Shown: positions 35,754 through 46,006 of the stretch, piece after piece
Layout of the letters: every line of letters begins with the position of its first letter
Position numbering within the stretch: the stretch's first letter is position 1
Assembly (NCBI GenBank): GCA_002691205.1
Contig: NZHD01000114.1
Span: 84,337 to 148,336, forward strand
From: Deltaproteobacteria bacterium
GTDB taxonomy: Bacteria; Myxococcota_A; UBA9160; UBA4427
Length of the DNA stretch: 64,000 nucleotides
Direction: 5' to 3'
Translations under genes and position numbers: made by a program
Notes under the pieces: generated by a model
Database searches by the model: none
What the model was told of the DNA's origin: nothing
The model's input: the letters and a program-made list of their open reading frames with translations, nothing else

Positions 35754-36596
35754 ATGGCACGAATACTGATTGTCGGATGTGGATATGTAGGGACTCCCTT
35801 GGGTCTACGGTTGGCTGAGCTGGGCCACGAGGTCTTTGGTTTGAGGCGGGACGTTTCAAAATTACCTCTTGAGATCAATCCGGTTCAGGGAGATGTGAGC
35901 GGGCTGGATGGATTTCGGGGTGTGCCGTCCGGGGTGGACTACGTTTTTTATGCCGTGGGCGCGAAGTCGCGTGACGAAGATACCTATCGAAATGTTTATA
36001 TGGACGGCCTTGGCCGGCTGCTTCAAGTTTTAGGGGACGAAGGACAGTCTCCTAAAAGGATCTTTTTTACCTCCAGTACTTCCGTCTATGGCCAGAGTCG
36101 AGGGGAGTGGGTCGATGAGTCCTCGCCGACTCATCCGCCGACTTTTTCAGGCAGTATTATGGTGGCGACTGAGAGTCTGTTGCAATCGAGTTCTTATCCA
36201 AGCACGGTTCTTCGTTTGGGCGGAATCTATGGGCCGGGGCGAAAAGGCTTTGTCTCTGGCTTGAGGGCCCAAAAAGTATTCCCACTTCCTCCCGGTCAGA
36301 ACTACACAAATCGTATCCACCGAGATGATGCGGTGGGTGCGCTCATGCATCTGTTGGCGATGGACTCTCCAGAGGATCTCTATGTGGGGGTCGACAATGA
36401 AGCGGCCGATCGAATCGATGTGCTTCAGTGGCTTGCTCATAGACTTTCTGTTGAACCTTTAACGGAAGTCTCAGAAGCTTCACACAAAGGGTCTGGGCGT
36501 CGTTGCCAAAATGATAGGCTGCGGAGCACGGGCTATGAGTTCATCTATCCGACATTCAGAGAGGGCTACGGTGCCTTGATCGATGCGGGCGAATGA
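35754..36596 (+). CDS. NAD(P)-dependent SDR/epimerase-like protein (YeeZ type)
   Basis: A 280 aa extended-SDR-like protein of the YeeZ type. The N-terminal Rossmann motif ILIVGCGYVGTPLGLRLAEL binds the dinucleotide; FFTSSTSVYGQS and VLRLGGIYGPGR are also conserved. The canonical YxxxK is absent at the expected place (SGSIMVATESLL), as in YeeZ relatives, so classical epimerase chemistry is doubtful. The start is ATG 35754 (GTG 35748 two codons earlier). It is divergent from the C26 peptidase. Function unknown. Confidence 0.85.
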   Translation: MARILIVGCGYVGTPLGLRLAELGHEVFGLRRDVSKLPLEINPVQGDVSGLDGFRGVPSGVDYVFYAVGAKSRDEDTYRNVYMDGLGRLLQVLGDEGQSPKRIFFTSSTSVYGQSRGEWVDESSPTHPPTFSGSIMVATESLLQSSSYPSTVLRLGGIYGPGRKGFVSGLRAQKVFPLPPGQNYTNRIHRDDAVGALMHLLAMDSPEDLYVGVDNEAADRIDVLQWLAHRLSVEPLTEVSEASHKGSGRRCQNDRLRSTGYEFIYPTFREGYGALIDAGE

Positions 36597-36635
36597 CTTT
36601 AATGCGGGTGCTTGGGAACAGAATTAGTTAGCGGC

Positions 36636-37637
36636 ATGACGTCTTCTCAAAAACCGTCCAAAGGTTTTCATCGCCTCAGGCATCGTCTTTTTTTGGTGAT
36701 ACTGGCCATCGTCGTGGCTCTGCTGGCCGGAGAGATTTTTCTCCAAGGGGCCTCTTGGGTGGCTCAGGCCTGGGTCGCTCAGCGCGGTGGAAAGATTGAG
36801 GTCGAGGGCGCTATCCGAATTCTATGTGTGGGCGACTCTCATACTTTTGGGTTGCCTCTCCCGGTGGAGGAAAGTTATCCGGCTCAATTGTCCGAGGCGC
36901 TCGCAGCACGCTATCCGGCCCTGGATGTTGAAGTCGTTAATCTAGGCGTTCCCAGTCTGAATAGTGCTTTTGTGGCGAATCGTCTTGAGCAGCAGATGCA
37001 CCAGATGCAACCTCAGCTTGTGATCGTTTGGGTTGGAATTAACAACCTCTGGAATGTTATGGAGAAGGGGCCCTACTCAAAGGGTGAGGGCAGCGCAACC
37101 TGGCGAAGAGTGTTCCAAAGCTCACGGCTGGTTCGATTGGCGACCTTGATCTGGTTTACGAGGAGTGGTCATCAATATGACCCCGGGCAGCGGGGCGGCT
37201 GGTGGGATGGAGAGTCCACACCGTCGGGGCGCTTGCCGAAAGGAGCCCCTCGCGTAGATCCAGCGCCCGGTTTATTGCGTGATCTGACGCGTATGGCCTC
37301 GATCGCATATTCTCTTGAGACACCGATTCTTTTTGTCGCGTATCCCTTTTCGGGTCAGCAAGGGATCAGTCGAATTATCATGGAAGCAGGCGCGAGAGCG
37401 GGGGTAGACGTTGTGGAGACGGCGCCCGCCATGGCTCAAGCTCGCTTGGACGGATTTGGGCGTTCGGACTTGATTGACGAACGCTCAGGGCCTCATCCTT
37501 CCGGCATACTCTATCGTTATGTGGTGGAGGCCATGCTGCCCCAAGTTGAACAGATTTTGTCGATCTGGCACGGATTGCCTGAGCCGTCGCCGCTTTTGAA
37601 TGGACCCTCGGAGAAGTTGCCCTCCCGCAAAGGCTGA
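36636..37637 (+). CDS. Membrane-anchored SGNH/GDSL-type hydrolase
   Basis: A 333 aa SGNH-fold protein with one N-terminal membrane segment (RLFLVILAIVVALLAGEIFL). The enzyme domain shows block I CVGDSHTFGLPL, block II NLGVPSLNS, and block III VWVGINNLWN. The C-terminal block reads RSGPHPSGILYRY, with Ser where DxxH usually has Asp, the same replacement as in the SGNH protein at 3.6 kb. The substrate could be an acylated glycan or lipid. I chose ATG 36636; an in-frame TTG at 36612 exists. It precedes the aminotransferase by 38 bp. Confidence 0.8.
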   Translation: MTSSQKPSKGFHRLRHRLFLVILAIVVALLAGEIFLQGASWVAQAWVAQRGGKIEVEGAIRILCVGDSHTFGLPLPVEESYPAQLSEALAARYPALDVEVVNLGVPSLNSAFVANRLEQQMHQMQPQLVIVWVGINNLWNVMEKGPYSKGEGSATWRRVFQSSRLVRLATLIWFTRSGHQYDPGQRGGWWDGESTPSGRLPKGAPRVDPAPGLLRDLTRMASIAYSLETPILFVAYPFSGQQGISRIIMEAGARAGVDVVETAPAMAQARLDGFGRSDLIDERSGPHPSGILYRYVVEAMLPQVEQILSIWHGLPEPSPLLNGPSEKLPSRKG

Positions 37638-37675
37638 GGCGTTTTTTTTGCAAAAGGGAAGTTAAAGAGAATAGG

Positions 37676-38842
37676 ATGCCAAAACCGCCATACTTCCATA
37701 GCAACGTTCTTAACATGCCGGGAGCGGTTTACTCGCCGTTTGCCGAAAAGATGGAAGGCCATCCCGGCCCTCTTTTTCCCTTGCATGTGGGGGACACGTG
37801 GCTTGAGCCGTCCGTGGGAACTCGGAGCGAAGACATCCTTGCCGCCGATCATCCTGGCCTTCATCAGTACTGCGATACGCGTGGTCTCCCTCCTCTCGTG
37901 GACGCTGTGCTTGAGCGTTCTCGCGAAAGAAGTGGGCTGTCCTATGAGCGAAGTTCAGTTCTCATTACTGCGGGGGCGACAGCCGGGCTTTCCTGTGCCC
38001 TCGGTTCAGTTTTGGCCCCTGGAGAAGAGGTTTTGATTCTGGCCCCGTTTTGGCCGTTGATTCGAGGGATCGTTCAGTCTTGGGGAGGGCATCCTGTGGA
38101 AGTCCCTTTTTACGACCGAGTCTGGGACGAAGAGTCAGCCATTGAAGCGGTTCGGGCTTTGGCGACGGAGAAGACCGTGGCTCTTTATATTTCAAGTCCT
38201 TCGAACCCCACCGGGCGTGTGTTGTCCACCGAAATTTTGATGGCTCTCGCGGACTTGGCCGAGTCTGAGGATTGGTGGCTTCTCTCGGATGAGGTTTACA
38301 AAGATTTCGTTTATAGCGGCGAGCATACGCCGGTGGCGCCCCTCGCACCCACGAGAACTCTAACGGTGGATTCGTTCTCGAAGGCGTATGGGATGGCGGG
38401 GTATCGAGTCGGGACATTGGTAGGGCCGGAAGAATGGGTTAGTCAGGCCCTAAAAATAGGCACTCATAGTTTTTATAATGCACCGACTTCGATGCAATGG
38501 GCTGCCCTTGAAGCACTTCGGGGAGGAGATGGCTGGCAGGCGAAAGCACGTGCGCAATATAAGGACGTCTCACGTTCGGCGGCTGAGACGTTGGGGCTGC
38601 CTGCGCCCGATGGTTCCACCTTTCTTTTTTTGGATGTGAGCCAAAGTCTAGACGAACGGGGTTTGACGGGTTTTCTTGAGGATTGTTTCACCGATGGAGT
38701 TCTCATTGCACCCGGGTCGTCCTCTGGGGCCGAGTACGGGCAGTGGGTTCGCGTGTGTTACACCGTCATGCCGCCGGAGGCGACTTTGGAAGGAATCCGC
38801 CGCCTGGCTCGTCATGTGAAACAAGAGGGCTCCGGGGTATGA
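37676..38842 (+). CDS. Class I/II pyridoxal-phosphate aminotransferase
   Basis: A 388 aa fold-type I aminotransferase. ITAGATAGLSCALGSVLAPG is the phosphate-binding region, ISSPSNPTGRVLS and LLSDEVYKDFVYSG are conserved, and the PLP Lys is in VDSFSKAYGMAGYRVGTLVG. The C-terminal RVCYTVMPPEA contains the Arg that binds the substrate carboxylate. The amino donor and acceptor are not identifiable. It starts at ATG 37676 and lies just upstream of recC, separated by 70 bp. Confidence 0.9.
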   Translation: MPKPPYFHSNVLNMPGAVYSPFAEKMEGHPGPLFPLHVGDTWLEPSVGTRSEDILAADHPGLHQYCDTRGLPPLVDAVLERSRERSGLSYERSSVLITAGATAGLSCALGSVLAPGEEVLILAPFWPLIRGIVQSWGGHPVEVPFYDRVWDEESAIEAVRALATEKTVALYISSPSNPTGRVLSTEILMALADLAESEDWWLLSDEVYKDFVYSGEHTPVAPLAPTRTLTVDSFSKAYGMAGYRVGTLVGPEEWVSQALKIGTHSFYNAPTSMQWAALEALRGGDGWQAKARAQYKDVSRSAAETLGLPAPDGSTFLFLDVSQSLDERGLTGFLEDCFTDGVLIAPGSSSGAEYGQWVRVCYTVMPPEATLEGIRRLARHVKQEGSGV

Positions 38843-38912
38843 CTGGGCAGGTCGATCACTCTTCTGAAATGTCCCCGTGCGAAAGATGTCGAATGCCCGT
38901 ATCGTGAAGTCG

Positions 38913-41900
38913 ATGCATATCCATCGGAGCAATCGGGTTGAAGCGCTACTTCCCACCCTGGCGCGAATTGTGAGCGTTCCTCCTTCAGATCCCTTCGAGC
39001 CCGAATGGATTGTGGTGCAGGGGCCCGGAATGGAGAGGTGGCTCTCCCTTGAGCTTTCGCGTCGGATAGGGGTCTTTGCTCATCCTCGCTTTCCTTTCTC
39101 ACGCACCTTCCTTCGTGAGATGATGGCGTCTGTTCTCGGTCCAGAGGGAGATGATACGGCTCGTTACGAGCCCGAACGGTTGATGTGGTCAGTGGCCACG
39201 GAGCTTCCAAAACATTTGGAGTCTCCTGATTTCGCTCCTTTGGCCCACTATCTCGCGAACGACGAAAGTGGCGATAAAGCCTTTCAGTTGGCCCGCCGGA
39301 TCGCTGAAACTTTTGACCATTATGTGGTTCACCGCCCTGAGATGATTCTGGCTTGGGAGAAGGGGCAATCTGGCGATGTGGGTCGTTTGCCTGCTGAGGA
39401 AGTGGTGTGGCAGCGAGTCCTATGGCGTAGTTTGGTGGAGCGAATCGGTTCCGGGCATCTAGCTTTTCGCATGCTGACCTTTGTTGAACGTCTCTATTCG
39501 GCCGAACCTTTGGCGGCTGATCTACCTGAGCGTGTCTCTCTTTTCGGTGTTTCCACGTTGCCTCCTCTTTTTGTGGATGGTTTGGCGGCTCTTTCCAACC
39601 ATGTGGAAATGCATCTTTTCCTTTTAAGCCCCTCTCGGGAGTACTGGGGGCACATACGCAGCGAGCGGGAGCAAATTCGTGCGCGTGGGAAAGTGGTGGA
39701 AGAGGAAGATCTCCACTTTGAGCAAGGCCATCCTCTGCTCGCCTCCTTGGGCCGAGTGGGGCGTGAATTTCAAGAAATCATCGAGGGGCGACTGGACTAC
39801 TCCGAAGATCAAATCGACCTGTATCGGGACCCGGGTGACGAGACGATGTTGCGGGCGATCCAGTCGGACATCTTGGCTTTACGCGACCCGGTGGCTTTCA
39901 ACTCGTCTGATGCGTTAAGCCGAGAAGCCACCGAAGACGACGATTCGATCTCTATTCATGCTTGCCATGGGCCCATGCGTGAGGCCGAGGTGGTTCGAGA
40001 TCGTTTGATTGATTTGTTTGAGCGCGACTCAAGCTTGCAGGCTCGAGATGTGGTCATTATGACACCAGATGTCGATGGGTATGCGCCCTTTGTCGAGGCG
40101 GCCTTTTCGGCGGCGGGCTCTCAGTCTCTACCGATTCGTGTGGCCGATCGAGCCATGCGATCTTCTTATGAATTGTTTGACGCTTTTTCGCGATTGTTGG
40201 AACTCTTACAGGGAAGGCTGCGTGCAAGTGAGGTTTTAGATTTACTTGCAGCGCCCTGTGTGCGAGCGCGCTTTGGTCTTGAAGAGGCCGATGAACCCCG
40301 ACTGCGTGCTTGGATCGATGCCTCGGGCATTCGCTGGGGAGCGGATGCGGAGCATCGTGCGGCGGAAGGGCAGCCGGCCGTGGATCAGAATACCTGGAGG
40401 TTTGGCCTAGACCGCCTTCTCCTGGGTTTCGCCATGGAAGATCAGGGCGATCGGCTTTTTGGGTCCATTCGCCCCCAGGAGGCGGTTCTCGGCCATGAAG
40501 CGGAGTCATTGGGGCGCCTCGCGGACTTCGCGGAGGCCTTAGGGCAGTTTCATGAACGAGCGAGAGGGTCCCGCTCTCCTGAGGATTGGTCTTTCTTCCT
40601 CGAGCAGGCGCTTGACCGGATGATCTTCTCCGACAGCGAGACGGTTTATCAGCATCGTCAAATTCGAGACGCGATTGGCGCTTGGTCCCAGGCGGCCATG
40701 GAGGCGGGGTACGACTCGCTCTTGCCGTTGTCGAGAGTGGTGGAGAGTCTGTCGGATTGGCTGGACGAGAAACGCGCGGGCGGCGGTTTTCTCGCAGGCG
40801 CGATCACGCTCTGCGAACTCGTGCCTATGCGAACGATTCCATTTAAGACCGTCGTTCTCATGGGAATGAGCGACTCCGCTTTTCCTCGAGTCGGTCGTAG
40901 AGTGTCTTTTGATTTACTCGGAAAGCAACGTCAGTTAGGCGACCGCAGCCGGCGCGATGATGACCGGTATCTTTTTCTAGAGGCATTGCTTTCTGCGCGT
41001 GATCACCTTTTGATGACCTATACGGGAAGTGACGCGCGGGATAACCAGGACCGTCCACCTTCCGTCGTAATCGATGAACTTTTAGATTACCTCGAGCGCT
41101 GTTTTGAAATGCCATTGACTTCATCATGTTCATTGCGGGATCAGATCCTTGTTCGTCATCCTCTTCAGTCGTTTAGCCCTCGTTATTTTGACTCATCTTC
41201 ATCCGGTCTCTTTAGCTATTCCGAGTCTGACTGCGAAGGAGCGAAAATGTTGAGTGAGGAAAGATCTACGCCCACTCCATTCGTATCTTCTGTGTTCTCA
41301 GGACCGGATGAGGAAAGCGTCGAAATTACTCTTCAAGAAATCGTTCAATTCTTTCGGAATCCCGCAAGACAGTTTGCTCGCAATACATTGGGACTTTGGT
41401 TGCCTGAGGAGAATGATCTTGTTGCAGAGGATCGTGAGCCTCTTGAGATTGATGGCTTGAACCGATGGCAAGTGGGCTCCACTGTACTCGGGGCACTTGA
41501 GGACCACGGGTCTCTTGATGCGACTCGGGCCTCTGTACGTGGGTTGGGAATTCTGCCTCTTGGGCTCGCCGGAGATTCTGCTTATGGGCAGATCGAAAAT
41601 GATTCAGTGGTTCTCTTTGAGCGAGCCCAAGCCCTATGCCATGGGGATCGACGGCCCGCTCTCGAAGTTGACCTTGACCTTGAGGGCGTACGCCTGACGG
41701 GTCGGATTGAAAATGTTTGGCCACTGGGCCGAGTTGATCTTCGGTTCTCAAAGCTAGGCTCCGTGTCGGAGCTTGAAAATTGGATCCATCATCTCGTTCT
41801 ATGTGCGTGTGCGCCCGAAGACTGGCCTAAGTTCAGTCATCAGCTTGGACAACCTGAAAAGAAGGGGAGCGTTCTCTCCCATGTCCGGTTTTCCCCCGTC

Positions 41901-42239
41901 TCGGAGGCCCGGGATCGGCTCGCTGAAATGATCGCCCTCCAGAGGCTCGGTCAGCGGCTTCCGATCCCATTTTTCCCAAAGACTTCAAGGAAGTACGCGG
42001 AAACACTCAAGCGAAATGGAGACCCAGAAAAGGCGCTTTTAGACGCCTATAAAATTTGGCGAAGCCAAGATAATTCCAGAGGTGAGTGCGAGGATGTGTA
42101 CTGGCAGCGGGTCTTTCTCGACGAGGATCCATTGTCTAGTTCTTTCGCTCTTTCGGGGGGCGCCGAAGCCGTGGACTTTGTTTCTTTGTCCGAACGGATC
42201 TTCGTTCCTTTTCTCGAACATCGAGAGGTGGGTCAGTAG
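38913..42239 (+). CDS. recC: Exodeoxyribonuclease V subunit gamma (RecC)
   Basis: RecC holds the RecBCD complex together, splits the DNA ends and recognises Chi. The 1108 aa length is normal. The start HIHRSNRVEALLPTLA followed by DPFEPEWIVVQGPGMERWL matches RecC families. The remainder contains inactivated helicase-like folds (DVVIMTPDVDGYAPFVEAAF, then TVVLMGMSDSAFPR). I chose ATG 38913, where the conserved sequence begins; GTG 38877 and ATG 38886 are in frame upstream. Its TAG overlaps the recB GTG by one base, so the two are coupled. Confidence 0.95.
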   Translation: MHIHRSNRVEALLPTLARIVSVPPSDPFEPEWIVVQGPGMERWLSLELSRRIGVFAHPRFPFSRTFLREMMASVLGPEGDDTARYEPERLMWSVATELPKHLESPDFAPLAHYLANDESGDKAFQLARRIAETFDHYVVHRPEMILAWEKGQSGDVGRLPAEEVVWQRVLWRSLVERIGSGHLAFRMLTFVERLYSAEPLAADLPERVSLFGVSTLPPLFVDGLAALSNHVEMHLFLLSPSREYWGHIRSEREQIRARGKVVEEEDLHFEQGHPLLASLGRVGREFQEIIEGRLDYSEDQIDLYRDPGDETMLRAIQSDILALRDPVAFNSSDALSREATEDDDSISIHACHGPMREAEVVRDRLIDLFERDSSLQARDVVIMTPDVDGYAPFVEAAFSAAGSQSLPIRVADRAMRSSYELFDAFSRLLELLQGRLRASEVLDLLAAPCVRARFGLEEADEPRLRAWIDASGIRWGADAEHRAAEGQPAVDQNTWRFGLDRLLLGFAMEDQGDRLFGSIRPQEAVLGHEAESLGRLADFAEALGQFHERARGSRSPEDWSFFLEQALDRMIFSDSETVYQHRQIRDAIGAWSQAAMEAGYDSLLPLSRVVESLSDWLDEKRAGGGFLAGAITLCELVPMRTIPFKTVVLMGMSDSAFPRVGRRVSFDLLGKQRQLGDRSRRDDDRYLFLEALLSARDHLLMTYTGSDARDNQDRPPSVVIDELLDYLERCFEMPLTSSCSLRDQILVRHPLQSFSPRYFDSSSSGLFSYSESDCEGAKMLSEERSTPTPFVSSVFSGPDEESVEITLQEIVQFFRNPARQFARNTLGLWLPEENDLVAEDREPLEIDGLNRWQVGSTVLGALEDHGSLDATRASVRGLGILPLGLAGDSAYGQIENDSVVLFERAQALCHGDRRPALEVDLDLEGVRLTGRIENVWPLGRVDLRFSKLGSVSELENWIHHLVLCACAPEDWPKFSHQLGQPEKKGSVLSHVRFSPVSEARDRLAEMIALQRLGQRLPIPFFPKTSRKYAETLKRNGDPEKALLDAYKIWRSQDNSRGECEDVYWQRVFLDEDPLSSSFALSGGAEAVDFVSLSERIFVPFLEHREVGQ

Positions 42240-45200
42240 TGGAACCGCTTGAGGCGCGTACGGTTCCTCTAATGGGGACTCGTTTAGTGGAAGCGAGTGC
42301 GGGGACCGGAAAGACGTTCACGCTAACGACTCTGTATTTAAGGATTGTTCTTGAGGCAGGCCTTGAAGCGGATCAGATTCTTGTCGTCACTTTTACAAAG
42401 GCCGCGGCCTCTGAACTCCGGGAGCGAATTCGCGCGCGGCTCCGGGAGATGGAGGATGCTCTCGCTTCAGGTTTGGCCGGCGAACCGCTGGCCTTGAGAG
42501 GCGAGGCTTCGGTCATCGACCGACTCGTCGAGGCCAGCCTTGAGAGAGGGGTCGCCGATCAAGAGCTCGCCCGACTTCGACGTGTCTTGCGAAATTTTGA
42601 TGAAGCGCAGATCTCGACCATTCATAGCTTCTGTGATCGCATGCTCGAGGAAAATGCTTTTGAGAGTGGCGCGTCTTTTGATACAGAGTTGGTTAAAGAT
42701 GCGGATTTACTCCGAGAAGAAATCGCGAATGATTTTTGGTCGAAGTCTTTCTACGATGCGGATCCTGGTTTCGTACGTTGGGTACAGACAACCACTCGAG
42801 CGGGACGTCAAAAATCTGCTGAAGTTTTGACTCGGCTCATTGGGTCTGTTTTAGAGCAACCTCGAATTATTCTGAAGCCCGACCTTGATGCAGCGGGGGA
42901 AACTTCTGAAATCGATTTGGACTGGCACTCGAAGCGTCAAGCCGCTTTGACGATCTGGTCATCCGATCGGGACTTGATCATTAAAAGACTTTTCGACGCG
43001 GCTCAAGATAAGGTTTTGAAAAACAATATCTACAAGCCGGCCAAGATTGAGAGTGAGTGGGGCGAGATGTTGGACTTGCTGCTGCTTGATTCGGGGATTG
43101 GCTCCGACGATCAAAGGCACAAGGCTCGCGTTTTTAGACTCTCGGTCATCATGAATACGACGGCTAAAAACAGAGAAGAGGAAGTCCCCGAGCATCCCTT
43201 TTTTGAAGCTTGCGAGGCTTGGCTCGCCGCGGCGGACGTCCTTGCGGACAGCTTTGAACAGAGGTGGCTTGCTCTGGAGCGAGAATTCATTGCCTATGCG
43301 AAGTTGGAAATCGAGTCGAGGCGGGAAGCGCGCGGGATTCGCTCTTTTGGTGATCTTTTAGTGGATTTAGCGGAAGCCCTGGATGGTCCGAGTGGCTCTC
43401 AGTTAGCTGAACGCATTCTGAGCCGATTTCCGGCGGCCATGATTGATGAATTCCAGGATACAGACCCGATCCAGTACCACATTTTTGACCGGATCTGGGG
43501 GCAAGGCACGGGTCCTTTTTTCCTGATCGGTGACCCGAAGCAGGCCATTTATTCTTTTCGTGGCGCAGACATCTTTGCGTATATCCGTGCGAAACGAGAT
43601 GCGCGTGAGGCCCAATACACCCTGGATTGGAACTGGCGTTCGGATCCGTCCCTGATTCGGGCGGTGAACTGTATTTTTGAAAGGGTTTCCTCTCCGTTTT
43701 TGTTTGACGAGATTCCGTTCCATCCCGCGCGGGCGCCCAGTCTGTCCCGGGAGTGCATGGGAGCGGATGCGGGCGAAGCGCTTCGTTTCCTGACTCTGGG
43801 TCGGGATGAGTCTGGAAAGCTTCGGAAGGCCGGAAGCGCTCGGACTTTGGCCGCACAAGCAACAGCCGCGGATATCGCTCGTCTGCTTTCATCGGAGGCT
43901 TTGATTGAGTCCGAGCCTGGACGATCCGCGTCCGTGGAGCCGGCCGACGTTGCGATTCTGTGCGGAACGGGGCGTGAGGCCCGAGAAGCTCGTGAGGCGC
44001 TCAATCGGCATGGGATTGCTTCAGTGATGACCGGACAGGAAAGTGTTTTTGAGACGGAAGAGGCCCTGGAATTCGAATGGCTCTTGTCTGCGGTCGCCGA
44101 CCCCACTGACTTGCGCGTGCTCCGGGCGGCGATGTGTACGCGGATTCTAGGGGGGCAGGCTCAAGTTCTGTTTGACCTTCAGCGAGATTCGGATCTTTGG
44201 GAGGCGTGGCTTGAAGCGGCTCAAGATTGGTGGGCGGCCTGGAATCGATCGGGCCCCATCGGCTTGCTCGAGTGGATTTTGCGAAAGGAGGAGGGGCGTT
44301 CGGTTCTTTTGGCCCGTCCGGACGGCGAACGCCGTTTAACCAACTGGCTTCACTTGGGTGAGTTGCTTCAGCAGGTTTGGCAGCGGGGGCGGCCTGGAGC
44401 CAGAGGGTTGAGTACATGGCTTCGTAATTTGCGTCAGAATCAACAAAGCCGACGAGAACTGACCGATGAGGATGCATTGATTCGGCTGGAAAGCGACGAG
44501 CGTGCGGTGAAGCTCGTCACGCTCCACAGCAGCAAGGGGCTCCAGTACCCCATCGTCTACTGTCCGTTTCTTTGGGCGGACCGGACCCTTCGTCCTGAAA
44601 ACAAAGCTTGGACCGCTTTCCACGACCCTGAGCATGAGGACCGCATGGTGCTCGACCTGGGGACGGGCCCCGATCACGAAAACGCCATCGGCCGAGCCTC
44701 CTGGGAAGCTCTCGCCGAGGGTTTGCGGTTGTTATACGTGGGCTTAACACGCGCTGAACATCGTTTGGTGGTGGTGTGGGCGGATGCGGAGTCTGCAGGC
44801 TCCTCTCCCTTAGGACTCCTCTTGCACCCCTCTCCAAATCTGGAAGATTGGCGTGAGAACTGGAATGTAGATCCCACCAAGGCGCTTCGAGAGCATTTTA
44901 AATCCCTCGATGAGGAGGAGGTGCATTCGGCTCTTTTGGGTTTGGCCGATTCATCGGACGGATCGATCTCCGTGGAACCCTGGGTGGAGAGCTGGCCCCA
45001 AGAAGCCCAGTCAAGCCCCCCCCAGCGTCGGGAATTGAAAGCCCGCCTGCGAACGCGTTCTTTGCTCGGTGCATGGCGAATCTCAAGCTTTTCTGGCTTG
45101 ACGGCGGGAGGGGCGAGCGAGCCCGCTGGGGGCGAAGATCATCCTCGTGATCTTGGTCTCGATCATGATGATCCATCTGATCGAGTGATTCTGTCTGAGA

Positions 45201-46006
45201 ATTCAGCCGGGGATGAGCGTATCCGTTTGGCCGAGTTTCCAGCCGGAGCTGTACCCGGAACGATGATTCATCATGTGCTGGAGAAAATTGACTTTGTGAA
45301 GCCGAACTCCGGTGAAGTCAGCGAGATTGTTGACAGGGCTTTGACTCGGCATGGGATGTCTACCAAGTGGGCCCCTGACTTGATCGCGGCCTTGCCCGAT
45401 ATTTTAGAGACTCCTTTGGGCGGTCCTTTGGGTCCATTCTCGCTTTCGGAATTGCCTCGCGCAGACCGTCTTGATGAACTGGAATTTACGTTGCCTGTGG
45501 CCGCGGGCGGGGGGCAAGCGTTGACCTCCGAGGGTCTAAGTGCAGCCTTTTCTGAATTCGGATCGGAACCGTGGGTGTCTGACTATGCGAAGCGAGTGGG
45601 CCGCCTCGGATTTGCACCCCTCGAAGGATACTTGAGGGGATTTGTAGACCTCGTATTTCGTCGAGAAGATCGATTCTACGTGGTTGACTATAAATCAAAC
45701 CGTTTGGGCTTGAAGTGGTCGGATTATCGAACGGAAAAAATGCGCAGCACGATGCTGGAGAACGACTACCTGCTTCAGTATCACCTTTACGTTGTGGCGC
45801 TCCATCGTATGCTGGAAAAACGATTGCCCGACTATCAGTACGAACGAGATATGGGCGGGGTCTACTATCTCTTTCTCCGGGGTTTGTCGCCCCAGAATTC
45901 GGCCGGCGAAGGGCTGTTCTTTGATCGACCTCCAGAGTCTCTCATTTTGGCGTTGTCGGAGGCTCTTGGGAGAGGGGAATCGACCGAGGAGGGTGGAGGC
46001 CGGTGA
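42239..46006 (+). CDS. recB: Exodeoxyribonuclease V subunit beta (RecB helicase-nuclease)
   Basis: RecB is a 3'-5' SF1 helicase fused to the single nuclease domain of RecBCD. The 1255 aa protein has Walker A ASAGTGKTFTLTTLYLR, FTKAAASELRERIRA, ISTIHSFCDRML, the Walker B MIDEFQDTDPIQY, IGDPKQAIYSFRGADIF, VKLVTLHSSKGLQYPIV and LLYVGLTRAEHRLVVV. The nuclease domain shows GTMIHHVLE, then GFVDLVFRREDRFYVVDYKS (20 residues) with the Asp and DYK residues, and a following QYHLYVVAL. Both activities look intact. GTG 42239 overlaps the recC stop; the stop overlaps the recD GTG. Confidence 0.97.
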   Translation: MEPLEARTVPLMGTRLVEASAGTGKTFTLTTLYLRIVLEAGLEADQILVVTFTKAAASELRERIRARLREMEDALASGLAGEPLALRGEASVIDRLVEASLERGVADQELARLRRVLRNFDEAQISTIHSFCDRMLEENAFESGASFDTELVKDADLLREEIANDFWSKSFYDADPGFVRWVQTTTRAGRQKSAEVLTRLIGSVLEQPRIILKPDLDAAGETSEIDLDWHSKRQAALTIWSSDRDLIIKRLFDAAQDKVLKNNIYKPAKIESEWGEMLDLLLLDSGIGSDDQRHKARVFRLSVIMNTTAKNREEEVPEHPFFEACEAWLAAADVLADSFEQRWLALEREFIAYAKLEIESRREARGIRSFGDLLVDLAEALDGPSGSQLAERILSRFPAAMIDEFQDTDPIQYHIFDRIWGQGTGPFFLIGDPKQAIYSFRGADIFAYIRAKRDAREAQYTLDWNWRSDPSLIRAVNCIFERVSSPFLFDEIPFHPARAPSLSRECMGADAGEALRFLTLGRDESGKLRKAGSARTLAAQATAADIARLLSSEALIESEPGRSASVEPADVAILCGTGREAREAREALNRHGIASVMTGQESVFETEEALEFEWLLSAVADPTDLRVLRAAMCTRILGGQAQVLFDLQRDSDLWEAWLEAAQDWWAAWNRSGPIGLLEWILRKEEGRSVLLARPDGERRLTNWLHLGELLQQVWQRGRPGARGLSTWLRNLRQNQQSRRELTDEDALIRLESDERAVKLVTLHSSKGLQYPIVYCPFLWADRTLRPENKAWTAFHDPEHEDRMVLDLGTGPDHENAIGRASWEALAEGLRLLYVGLTRAEHRLVVVWADAESAGSSPLGLLLHPSPNLEDWRENWNVDPTKALREHFKSLDEEEVHSALLGLADSSDGSISVEPWVESWPQEAQSSPPQRRELKARLRTRSLLGAWRISSFSGLTAGGASEPAGGEDHPRDLGLDHDDPSDRVILSENSAGDERIRLAEFPAGAVPGTMIHHVLEKIDFVKPNSGEVSEIVDRALTRHGMSTKWAPDLIAALPDILETPLGGPLGPFSLSELPRADRLDELEFTLPVAAGGGQALTSEGLSAAFSEFGSEPWVSDYAKRVGRLGFAPLEGYLRGFVDLVFRREDRFYVVDYKSNRLGLKWSDYRTEKMRSTMLENDYLLQYHLYVVALHRMLEKRLPDYQYERDMGGVYYLFLRGLSPQNSAGEGLFFDRPPESLILALSEALGRGESTEEGGGR

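Noticed and set aside
35754..36596. Missing YxxxK in the SDR as a sign of a pseudogene
   Set aside because: YeeZ-type relatives also lack the canonical motif at this place, and the frame is intact.
43287..43892. 201 codon minus-strand frame inside recB
   Set aside because: It is antisense to conserved RecB helicase motifs and shows no recognisable protein features.
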